DNA of 64,000 nt from Astrothelium macrocarpum. Lineage: Eukaryota > Ascomycota > Dothideomycetes > Trypetheliales > Trypetheliaceae. This document shows, in pieces, positions 33,119 through 42,975 of the stretch. The number at the start of each line of letters is the position of its first letter. Within the stretch, counting starts at the first letter, position 1. Made by a program: the position numbers and the translations under genes. The stretch lies in assembly GCA_021030915.1 (NCBI GenBank), contig JAGEMR010000033.1, forward strand, positions 62,001 to 126,000. Direction: 5' to 3'. The notes below the pieces were generated by a model. That model was given only the letters and a program-made list of their open reading frames with translations, searched no databases and was not told the origin of the DNA.

Positions 33119-33894
33119 TCACCCTCGAATGCTTCTTACCAAGTCTCTCAATTCACCACCCTCCACCGTCTCTCCCGCTTTCCCACCCGCTCCCCACCCC
33201 TCCGGGACTTCATCCAACACCCTTGCAGGTCTATCGCCCACCACGCTCCCCGGCGGAATGACCATTCCCGCTGGCACCACGCTTCCCTCCAAAATCCTCA
33301 CATTCTCCTTTACGATGCTGAACGGTCCCAGCACGCATCGGGGCTCGACATGCACGTGACTTGCAATGCTGACACTGCTGACGGTGCACTCTGGGCCGAT
33401 GTAAACATGGTCTCCGATTTTCATCGGGTAGAAATGCATTTTTCCGCGCGAGAGGCGTGAGGGCGGGTGAATGGTGCAGCCTGTGCTGACTACCGTATAT
33501 TTGCCCATGCTGATAGTGGTGGTAGAGCTGGAGCTGGAACCCGAGCTGCTGCTGTCCGCGGTGCGGTGGAGGTCGCCACGGAGATGGACGTCAGCCATAA
33601 TGACAGTACGGCCAGCAAGCATGATGTTGGGCGTGCCTTCGATTTTGGCACGACGGGAGACTTTATTTCCAGTGTCCTTATAGACTGGTCAGCTGAACCT
33701 TGGTTGAAGATATTTTCCTAAAGCTGAAAGCTTTACACGCCGTTTTTGTAGGTTTATGGAAGCGGTTTCGAGGTGAACGTATATGAAAATGTAGACAAGA
33801 AGAACAATAGACAACGTACCGTTTCGATGTATTCCCCCTTGACTGATCGGCTCGCGGTCGATTTACGATTTATAGCAGATGGCCTCGACGACAT
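33119..33894 (-). CDS. Dynactin subunit p25 (DCTN5-like), hexapeptide-repeat protein
   Basis: This is a pointed-end subunit of dynactin, needed for dynein cargo (early endosome) interaction. There are two exons, 33820-33894 and 33119-33676, 210 residues. The sequence after intron 1 reads NKVSRRAKIEGTPNIMLAGR, the DCTN5 signature, followed by left-handed beta-helix hexapeptide repeats (HVYIGPECTVSSVSIASHVH, VVPAGMVIPPGSVVGDRPAR). A Ser/Thr-rich insertion (residues ~68-85) interrupts the first repeats. Assignment to p25 rather than p27 rests on the N-terminal KGEYIET and KIEG motifs. Confidence 0.88.
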
Positions 33895-34765
33895 GATGTA
33901 ATGAGATCTGATTTGAGTCAATGTTGAATTTCTGATGAGATCTGATTTCGCGATACTTGAATTCTTCTACGATAGGCTAGATGGAGGAATGGCTTATTAC
34001 ATAATCAGACTATCCCCGCACTCTTATTGCTCGCAGTTCTTTTCCAAGCAATTATAAAACAACGTACTATCGAGCAAACATTCACATAGTTACTTATGGA
34101 GATAGCTAAGAGATTTGATTTCGTTTCGGATCTATAAGTGCCGTGTATGCTATTGTCCAGTTCTGTCGTGTTAAATCTAATATAGACCTGTTTTACTTTG
34201 CGATGCGTGCCAGTATAGCTCAGTTACGGAGAGCATATGTTTTCAGATGTCAGGAGTAATGGTGTCAATACTGCGCATCATCCGTAGGACCATGACGGAT
34301 GTGTTAAGCTGCACACAAATTCCGCATGAGATTCATCTGAATTCGCCAATGGCTGGACTAGAATTGTGTTGACAGACATCTGGACGTCACCGTTTCCAAT
34401 TAAAACAAACTCAAGGACCCCATCCTTCTTACAGCAAGCATCTACGTTACGCATGTGCGCTAGCCATTCGAACCCGCGCATGCCCTATTGCCTCATGCCA
34501 CATATACGATGAGCCTGTTTTAGAAGACCCGGAAATTCTTTAACTCTTCGTGGTTTGCTGGTTCCCGTGCTGAACACTTTAATCCAACCACGTGGAGAAC
34601 GACAGAGGTAATGGCTTCGCCAGCAGCCAGCCTTGTTCGATATAGTCGAGTTCGTCTCGATCTGCATCTACATGTAGATGAGACATGCAAACATAGTGGG
34701 CGATTTGGTGTAGGTGTTGTAATAAAGCTTGGACATCTCTCCGTGTAGGCAGCATCCGCTTTGGC
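33895..34765. other. 0.87 kb without a recognised gene
   Basis: It lies between the dynactin start and the SSN3 stop. An AT-rich stretch spans about 34000-34200. A tRNA-like D-arm was noticed at about 34210 and rejected (see rejected list). Confidence 0.45.
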
Positions 34766-36114
34766 TCATCCCTCTTTCAATCTCTTTGCCGGTCTTAATG
34801 AATCATCGGGTAGACCGCTTCTCTTTGTACCAGGCAAACTTGCCGTCTTGATATCGTCTGCTTGGCTTACTCTCCGTTGGGGGTATTCGGTATTGCTACC
34901 TTCAAAACAGTTCTCATATGTATTCTTCTCGCCTAGCTTGCCACTGCCATCGTAATCGAAGTATGGATGTTTCAGAGCATCTTCGGCCGAAAGTCTTGCT
35001 TCTGGATTGTATTCTAGAAGCTTGGCGAGCAAATCCAAACCGTCAGGACCAGGAGAGGCAGAGCGGGGTTCACTAGGATACTGATTTTGCTTCAAAGTAC
35101 TATTGTACCAATTTCCGAGACCATGAGGACTTTTGAGACGCGGGTTGTTAGCTAGAAGCGTAGTGAGTTGATTGTACTCGTGCATTGCGCTCAACAAAGG
35201 CCAGCGTTCAGCGCTAGGTGGGCCCAGTATTTCTATTATCTTTTGAACTTGATTACGCTGAAATGGCACCTGTTTCTTGCCATCCATCTTTGCCTCCTCG
35301 CCTTTGAAGATGGGTCGAAGAGAGAGCAGCTCAGCAAAAATGCATCCAACAGCCCAGAGATCGACGGCGGGTGTGTAATGTCTTGAGCCGAGAAGGAGTT
35401 CGGGTGCACGATACCAGATAGTAACGACAACCTTGTCACCATTGAAGAGGTTTGAGAGTGGCTTGTAAAAGAGGCGGGCAAGACCAAGATCACCGATTTT
35501 GATCACTCCTTCACTAGTGACCATGATATTTGCAGGCTTGAGGTCACGGTGCATGACCCATGACTTGTGCAGGTAGACCAGCCCATTCAACAGCTGGTAC
35601 AGGATTGACTTGATCGTTCTTGCAGGAATAGCTGACCTACTTGGTTGTGTGTGATGGTGAATGATTTGTAACAAGTCGTGCTCCGCATATTCGAAGATCA
35701 TAAAGATACACTTGTCCTCCAGAATGATTTCAATAAGACGGATGACATTGATATGAGACAGCTCGGTACAGAGAGCCATCTCACGGATGGCTGACTGCGA
35801 TATGCCGGTATACTGGATTTCGCCTTCTTTGTCAGGCTTAAATCTAGACGCTGTTAGTCAAGATGACGGGATGGAGTTGCCTGCGAGACTCACTTTTTGA
35901 TGGCACATACGCCGCCACGTATTTTGGACTTGGCCTTGTAGACTCGGCCGTAAGTTCCACTGCTAATGAAGCCCAAAACCTCATACAGTTGCCTAATTTT
36001 CTTTTTGCTATCATAGCAGGGAGATACCATCTTCTTACCGTCGGATGGATCTGGACGCGAAGCATTAGAAAGAAGTCGAGCATGATTGATGATCTGCTGT
36101 GCAAAAGAAGACAT
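34766..36114 (-). CDS. ssn3: Cyclin-dependent kinase 8 homologue (Mediator kinase module)
   Basis: This is the Ser/Thr kinase of the Mediator CDK8 module, which phosphorylates RNA polymerase II CTD and transcription factors with cyclin C. There are two exons; the intron lies around 35840-35892, just after GGVCAIKK. The glycine-rich loop is FISSGTYGRVYKA. The catalytic segment MHRDLKPANIMV, the activation segment start (DLG in KIGDLGLARLF; Gly-Leu-Ala context normal for CDKs), IWYRAPELLLGSRHYT and the CDK8-specific FKGEEAKMDGKKQVPFQRNQ identify the family. DLG in place of DFG is worth noting, though DLG also occurs in functional CDKs. The C-terminal ~60 residues after the kinase domain are low complexity and basic. 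Start at 36114 gives a short, family-variable N-terminus. Confidence 0.95.
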
Positions 36115-36173
36115 GCTTGGGCTGAGAACGGAGTACCGAAAAGTCCTACACGGCCATGGAAGTTGATTTAGAC

Positions 36174-36637
36174 TTAATTCAACGGCAACGGCTCGCTAAT
36201 CTGAGACAAAAAGACGTTCGAAGCAAGCCTCGGATATCGGCTGACGAAATAGGCAGGATGCATACCTTCAAATACCGCTTGAACGCTTCGCTTCAGAGCG
36301 GGAACGCTGGTGGTTGGAGCTTTACTATTCGTAGTGGCAGATCCGGTCCCAGTTCCACCGGAGCTAGGAGGATTGGACACGACGTTCATCGTCGATATGA
36401 GCGGCGTTACAAAGCGTGCCTGCTCAGCTGTCAGTAATATGGGGAGCACCGGGGAGGATTGCATGCACATGGATTTCCATGCATATGCATAGGCTTCTCG
36501 GTCCCGGATGCCGACGAGGGCAGCCAGATCTGAAGCTTGGCGTGCAACGAGTTATGCCAATGGTCGTTTGCGTACCGGCTCAGCAGAATTCTTAAGTCCG
36601 CATTTCCGGTAAAGATAGCACGAGGTGACGCGGTCAT
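36174..36637 (-). CDS. Possible small gene upstream of ssn3, unidentified
   Basis: Two open minus-strand frames (36431-36637 and 36174-36470) can be joined by a candidate 45-nt intron (gtgcat...ctgacag) into one frame. That product would be about 140 residues ending in SQISEPLPLN, 60 bp upstream of the SSN3 start on the same strand. I do not recognise the sequence. It has no obvious domain, and the middle is Gly/Thr/Ser-rich. It may extend further 5' through more exons, or it may be non-coding leader of ssn3. Low confidence. Confidence 0.25.
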
Positions 36638-37067
36638 CCGAATTTCGCGACGGTTGGCGGCAAGACCAGGCGGGAGCTAAGAGGCGTTCAGGCAAGCAGT
36701 TGCACGCAATGGGACAACGGGGCGGAGGGCGAACACATTAGCATTGCCTGCTGTGCGCATCTAATTGTGAGAAGCAGAGAAAAGGACGTAGTGTATCGGG
36801 ACGCTCAGGAGAAGCTGGAGCAGAGGTGCAGCGATGCAGGCGCACACGACGAGAAGGTGGTTGCTGCCGACGTCAGCTCCACGCAAGCTCCCATGCTCTT
36901 ACTATCTTACTACACGCATTCGCTGTGTCTGTTACCCATCCGGTCCATCCACATAGTCCTTCCCTAGCTACACCCCTTAGACCTGCTCTGAGTGGTTGAA
37001 CGATCGTCATTTCCCTGTACACCCCAGCACGCCTTGCTCTCCTTATCATCTTCACTCATGACAATGT
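36638..37067. other. Divergent promoter region left of the sugar transporter
   Basis: Contains no supported gene. It probably includes the promoters of the ssn3-side unit and the transporter. Confidence 0.4.
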
Positions 37068-38924
37068 ATGAAGCATTCCAAACCATCTCCCACCATGTTG
37101 CTTACCAGCAATGCAGAGAAGCAGTCCGGTAGCACACGGCCTCAAAGGCTCGCACGAGTCGTCCTGCTTGCTTATCTTCGTTGCATCATGGATGTTCGTG
37201 CCGCTCTGAAAAATGTCACGCCCTCTTTTCTATTTCTTCTCTTGACTGCCACCATTGGACCCCTGCTATTTGGGTACCACCTCGTAACGAACCCAACCCT
37301 TCAACCACTTGTCATGCTGCTTACTCTGAGCTTAGGCTGAGCTCAATGCGCCAGAAGAAGTCCTCAGATGCCACACTCGCCGTCTTGACATCACCTCGCC
37401 TCTCTTCCCCGCCTATGCCTCCACATACAGCTCTACATCCCTCGCCAGTAGCAATGTTGCTGCCTCTGTCGTTGAGGTCAAGCTTCCACAATGTATACTA
37501 ATGACTAATGTGCAGTTTGGCTTGGTATCCTCCATCTTCACACTTGGTGGTCTCATAGGCGCTCTTTCGGCCGGTACAGTGGCTCAAAGATACGGCAGAT
37601 TGAAAGCAATCCTGTGGACCACGTTTTTCTTCATTGTGGGGCCACTTTTCGAGGCTTTGGCATCGAACATTGCTATAATGTCAGTTGGCAGATTCGTTAG
37701 TGGACTGGGAGCAGGAGCTGCCGTCGTCGTCGTTCCAATCTACATTTCAGAAATAGCCCCACCAAAGGAAAAGGGTTTCTGGGGAAGCAGTACCCAAGTC
37801 ATGGTCAACTTCGGTATTTTTGTCGCGCAATTACTGGGGTTTTTCCTGTCCAGAGGCGAATTGTGGCGTATCATCTTGGGAGCAGGAGGTTTTTTTGGAG
37901 TCTTACAGCTGGCTGGTCTGCTCCTAGGAGGCGCAGAATCACCAAAATGGCTAGCAAGCTCAGGGCGTGTGAATCAGGCCAGAAAAGATTTGAGGCGAAT
38001 CCGAGGTCCCAACGTGGACATTCAGCAAGAAGTTGATACTTGGGGAGCGGAAGACAGTGAGGAGCGACACGAAGAGGAAGAATCATTACTGCGTAATGAA
38101 GATGGCACAGACGGGACTCAAGAGCCTCAACCCCGAAAAAGAGATGTCGCCCAAAAGCAGGTCGTCAGTATCTTTGAAGTCATCCGACACCCCGATTACA
38201 ACAAAGCTACTTTTGCAGTCATGATGGTCATGGTCGCGCAACAGCTCTGTGGTGAGTTTTTTCTACATTCATCGATTTTCTCAACATCCCACTCTGACTT
38301 TGGTTGCTCATTACCTTGCCAGGAATCAATTCCATTGTAATGTACGGCGTGTCCCTCCTAACCTCCCTCCTCAGCACCTCGTCCGCCCTCCTCAACCTTT
38401 GCGTCTCGTTCCTTAACCTTTTCGTCACTCTCCTTTGCGCCCCCCTTATCGATATTCTTGGCCGCAAAACCGTCCTCCTCCTCTCCATTACAGGCATGGG
38501 TGCTTCCTCCCTCGCCCTCGCTCTCTCAATCATCTTCACACTCCCGCCGCTCTCTGTAGTAGCAGTGATTACCTTTGTTGGTAGTTTTGGACTCGGTCTG
38601 GGACCGGTTCCTTTCATTCTCTCTTCGGAACTTGTGGGACCCGAAGCGGTTGGCGCAACGCAAAGCTGGGCGCTTGCCGCAAATTGGCTATCGACATTCA
38701 TAGTAGCACAATTCTTTCCTATAGTGAACGAGAAACTCGGGAAAGGAAAGGTTTACTTCATATTCATGGCCCTTGCCATTTTCTTTGCACTTTTTGTCTC
38801 ATGGTGGGTCCCGGAAACAAAGGGGAAGAAGGACGCAGATGAGGTTTGGGGACGTAAGAGAAGAACTGAAGGCGAGGGGTGGCAGGAAGACGATGCCAGA
38901 CATTCAAATCAACGGCAAGATTAA
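37068..38924 (+). CDS. MFS sugar transporter, vacuolar Ybr241c/Vps73-like
   Basis: This is a twelve-helix major facilitator of the sugar porter family, most like the yeast vacuolar Ybr241c/Vps73 group. There are three exons: 37068-37283, 37336-38251 and 38323-38924, 577 residues. Helix 1 is SFLFLLLTATIGPLLFGYHL and continues after the intron with AELNAPEEV. Family motifs are AQRYGRLKAI (loop 2-3), SVGRFVSGLGAGAAVVVVPIY, SEIAPPKEKGFWGS, AESPKWL, the loop 8-9 motif DILGRKTVLLLS and PETKGK at the C-terminus. The central loop is acidic and Glu-rich (about residues 310-350). The first ~41 residues before MDVRAALKN are not conserved-looking, so a start at that Met is an alternative. Confidence 0.92.
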
Positions 38925-39378
38925 CGTGGTATGTTCAGAAGCGCATTCAAAATAGACGTAGCTCAAGCAGAGATTTGCATTCGAGATAGACCTTGAGATT
39001 TGTAACATCGTAATGTCTCCATTGTATACTAGCAAAAGCAGTTAGAGGCCAAGCTATGTAAACTTGAGGGATCGAATGTCCAGTCAGAAGATTGTTGTAT
39101 GCTATGTTCTAATGAGGCAAAGACTTCAAGTCAAACTGATATATGCACTAATGTTGAATGCACCTACCTCTTCACAATCGCCAGAGACTCTTGACAGGCA
39201 TCTAGAGTCGCGCTTACTACGATTCAATATCGAGAAAAGCCAGTCCCGGTCTGGTTCTTTTTCCACCAAACACAACACTATTTCCTCGCCATTCGCTCAT
39301 GGAAAATATTGCTAAATAGGTTGAGATTCAGACGCAACAGTAGCAACTTCTGCCATTCGTTCCCATTAGTCTTAAATC
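38925..39378. other. Intergenic region between transporter and the 39.4 kb gene
   Basis: Contains a 3' flank and a promoter; nothing else supported. Confidence 0.5.
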
Positions 39379-41632
39379 ATGAGTTCTGGGCTGCCACATC
39401 CAGACGATGCACCAGACGCCAGGCATCTCGACCAACTCATTGAACCCATTGTTTTACCTCGACCAGACCGTCCTTACCCCTATGCTTCACGGAGGGCCTC
39501 GGGATTAAGACTTGTTACAAATTCAGACGACCTACAACCTGATACGTCCGATGTCTCCTCGCAACTGCAACAGACAACAAGTCAAGATGACGCAACTCGA
39601 CATAACAGAGGGATCAGAAAGGTGAGGAAAGACGTTGAAGCGGACTCCACACAGGGCGCAGAGAAGGAGCAAAGAAAGGACAGTAGATTGGAAGAAGAGG
39701 AAGAAAAGGAACACGTAAGAAAAGGTGATCATCTTATCAATGTGCGGCAATCGGACGCCTCGACTAAGCAAAGGGAAGACGTACACGAAGAATTGTCGGA
39801 CTCGGACGAGACGATACGTGCCAGTAGTCCGACCACACAGGGCTCCGGATCAGAGGACAGCGACTCGGATGAGACAGCCAGTTTGAGTGAATTGTCAGAT
39901 GAAGGCTGTGTTCTTCGAAGAAGCTCAACAAATTTTCATCCTGGATGGACAGAAACAATAAACATGTTTTCCGATTTTGCGCGGCTTGATGGAGACTGGA
40001 CGGGGTTCGCTGCGCCATATGATGAGGAAGGTGTCATGACGACAGAACATTTGGAAAGATTGCCTAGCCAGTCCCAGGTCAAAAGTAATGATACAGGGGT
40101 TGTATGTTCAAGGAGACTGGGTCCCAGTGGAGAAGCGCCGGCGCCTGGGGAATGGTTTTCACGGCCTCTATCGATACAAGCCAACAGCTTCACAGATGTT
40201 TCAAATCGTTCGGAGATGTATCCTAGGCAAAGGAACGTCGACGAACCCACCTTAGTCAAAGATGTTGGTGAGAATTCGAAGCCAGGACGTGTTCAAGAAG
40301 CACCGAAGCCTGGGATCTGGTTGGGGGGCAGAAAAAGTCGAAGAAATATCAGCAGCAGTGGAGGAAGCATGGAAACACCTGCCACACCGATATTATCCCC
40401 TCCAAAATTACGAAGGGAAATGAGGAAGCTTGACGAGAATCAAGAGTCACCCAAGGTAAAGCAATCTTCGATCAAGTTTGATGAACCTTCTAGACGTCCC
40501 TCAGTGGAACGTCGGCAGGTCCCGAAAAGAAGCGAAGAAGCAGAAGGATCGACAATGATGCTCCGAAGAGCTGTGGACCGATTTGGCAACGCAGCAAGGG
40601 AGCTAGGAGCATATCATGGCCAACAAGACGAAGACAGACGCAGTGCCAGCGAAGAAGCGCAGCGACAAGCGGCACAGACTGCTCTAAGCCTTGAACAAGA
40701 GCTACAAGAAGATTCAGAGGAGACGGAAGACGATCTTGATGAAGATGAAGATGAAGGCTTAAGCTTTGTCGCGATTGGGAATGACATTGATTTTGAAAGG
40801 CGCAGATTTCGTCGCAATCTACCCTCGTATTCTGCATCGTCATCATCGGGGTCTGATAGTAAAGTAATACAAGCTCAGCCTGAGGACAGTAGTGAATCCA
40901 GTTCGATGAGACAATCAGAACCAGCTTCCAGCAATTTCCCCAGCATGGAAGAGGTGTGGCGGCGAGTCGGTCTCGGACCGTCGGTTGACATGCTCATGCA
41001 AACGGGCCAATGGTCCTTTATGGAAGCGCAATGGAATAGCTTTCAGGATTATGATTTCATGTGGGAATTCAAGAAATGCTGGGATCGCATGTTGGAAGGT
41101 GGCGATGTATCGTTTAACGAGTTCTTGGGCGTGTGGACGAAAGCGATGAATACAATGGCCAGCCAGGACCAGCAAAACTCGGATGCTGCCGAGCAAAGCA
41201 TCCCTGACCTTGCCCTTGATCCTCCTTCAACACCAGACTACCGCAACAAGGATCCCAATGAGGCCGGTGAGTCTGTGTATTTGGACCAACATTTCCGACA
41301 TGCGGTAATTCAGAAGCCAGGCATTGATCCGGATACGAATGACTGGACCAGGCGATTTTTTGCAATTCACCTCCTTCACTGGCAAAAATTGGCTGACGAT
41401 CTCTCGTCAATAGTTCCCCTTGAAGCCGCTCTCGAAGTGGAAGAGGACGTTGGCGAAATCTACGGCCCTGGTGATCGTAAAGGGAAACGGCCAGTGAATC
41501 GAGACCTTCGAGGTGGCCACGACACACCTCTACCAACTTTTCCTCGCCGTCGTCGCCATAAACGTCACCCTCGAAATTATTCCTCCTGTCGACGTCCAAG
41601 CAAGCCTTGTCGTCGAAAGTTGTTGGCTATGA
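39379..41632 (+). CDS. Large acidic, mostly disordered protein of unknown function
   Basis: I do not recognise the family. The frame is open from 39379. The first ~500 residues are Ser/Glu/Arg/Asp-rich and disordered, with two similar motifs, PAPGEWFSRP and PKPGIWLGGR, and a dense acidic stretch (about residues 445-470). An ordered, Trp-rich region (about 530-690) includes EEVWRRVGLGPSVDMLMQTG, WSFMEAQWNSF and WTRRFFAIHLLHWQKLADDL. The frame could continue, but after about 41500 it becomes implausibly Arg/Cys-rich. A 55-nt intron (41449-41503) would switch to a frame encoding a hydrophobic segment (LYQLFLAVVAINVTLEI) and ending at TGA 41630-41632. That model gives 732 residues. The alternative is one long 1036-residue fusion with the next gene, which I consider less likely. 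Confidence 0.6.
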
Positions 41633-42593
41633 ACAACTACTTTAACTCTTCCGACATGGCGAATAGCGTCCCTCGGCAAGCTCCTTCACCAGGGCCCCAA
41701 CACCAAACAAATGGCATTGGCAGTAACCCTATGGCCAATCTCAACAACTCCGTTCTCCCTGCTGGCCAACAGGCGGACATGAATCATCTCTGGGGGATAG
41801 TGGAGCAACTGAGTCAAGTCTTGGCAGAAAACAGAGCTCAGACTGCTGGCATCGTCAATAGTGTACAACAAATACAGGTTCGCTCTCCACACTTTCACAT
41901 CCTCTCAAACTTCAGCGCAAACACCAAGAAAACCAATTCGAATCATCCCGTCTCCTCATCTTGCTAACCCATTCTCTCCAGTCCCGCGCTGCCGCCAACG
42001 GCACCTCCCCCACCGTCGCATCTCTCAACCACGACCTCCACCACTCCGGCGCAGCAGCGCAGCTCCAAAACTCCACCACCTCTCCACCCCCACCCACCAG
42101 CACCAACGCCTCGCAACAAATCTCGCAACTCACGCGCGACCTCACACACGTGCAACACCTCAACAGCTCCCTCGAGCACTCGCGCGCCTCCCTACACAAC
42201 CTGCTCGTGCAGCACGAGCAGCTCCTCGACACAGCCATCCTCCCCCAACTGCGGCGCCACGCGCACGCGCACACGCTCGCCCTCACCAGCCTGCACGCGC
42301 ACTACCAGCGCCTGCTGGACGACGAGCGCGGCGCCAACCTCGCGCTGCGCCTCGAGCACCAGAAGTGGCAGGAAGGGCTGGCGCGCGTGAGTCGCTGGGC
42401 GCGGCTGGCGCTGCGCGAGAACGGCGACGAGGAAGGAAGGCGCAAGGAGCGCGAGAGGCTCGGCCGGCTGAGAGAGGAGAATCGCGTACTGAGGGGCTTG
42501 GTGGGGTGGGAGGAGCGGGCGGAGGAGAGTGAGGAGGAGGGGGAGGGGAGGGGAGAGGAGGAGGGTAGGCAGGATGTGAGTGCCACGGAGTGA
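41629..42593 (+). CDS. SIKE/FGFR1OP2-like coiled-coil protein (possible STRIPAK small subunit)
   Basis: There are two exons, 41629-41877 and 41982-42593, 286 residues. The N-terminal segment ADMNHLWGIVEQLSQVLAEN followed by RAQTAGIVNSVQQIQSRAA resembles, from memory, fungal SIKE/FGFR1OP2-related small coiled-coil proteins, one of which belongs to the STRIPAK complex in Sordaria. The C-terminal part is a long coiled coil: LHAHYQRLLDDERGANLALR, WQEGLARVSRWARLAL, LREENRVLRGLVGWEE, then a Glu/Gly-rich acidic tail. The ATG (41629-41631) overlaps the TGA that would end the upstream gene. It is in frame with the long upstream frame, so automated annotation would probably fuse the two. The second exon is extremely GC-rich. 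Family call is tentative. Confidence 0.55.
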
Positions 42594-42975
42594 GTTGGGG
42601 CAGGTACAGGACGTTGATAGAGAATTTGGTTGGAGTGGGGGGAAGCCGATTTGTCTTTGGGTTGGGTGCATAGCGTGGCGTTTTGCATGGCGCTTTGGTC
42701 AGCCGTCGTGATAAATTTGTAATTGTGAAGGCCAGATGGGTAAATACCCTCTCGCTTGCAGTCTGTATATAACCAGCATCGTTGGCTTGCGTTTCAGACC
42801 GGCTTTTCGCATAGAAGACGTTGCTTGAAGAGCTCATGCAGCGAAATCAATTTCGGGAAGAAGCTATAATTATACCATGCTTCGCTCATAACACCAATAG
42901 CTAGGGTATATTTAGCCTCTATGATGCTCTCATAATTCATTTCAGATCCTGAAAGTTTGTGTTCAACCATCATGT
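42594..42975. other. Convergent intergenic region
   Basis: 382 bp between two 3' ends. Nothing else seen. Confidence 0.5.

Noticed and set aside
34205..34285. tRNA-like stretch (gccagta ta gctcagttacggagagc ...)
   Set aside because: The D-arm pairs, but the anticodon arm does not form a 5-bp stem, the T-arm lacks the GTTCRA core, and the acceptor 3' strand is not at the right distance. At best a decayed tRNA.
41861..42837. Several overlapping ORFs of 120-220 codons on both strands at 42 kb
   Set aside because: Pro/Arg/Ala-rich shadow frames in GC-rich DNA; only the coiled-coil frame has conserved-looking segments.
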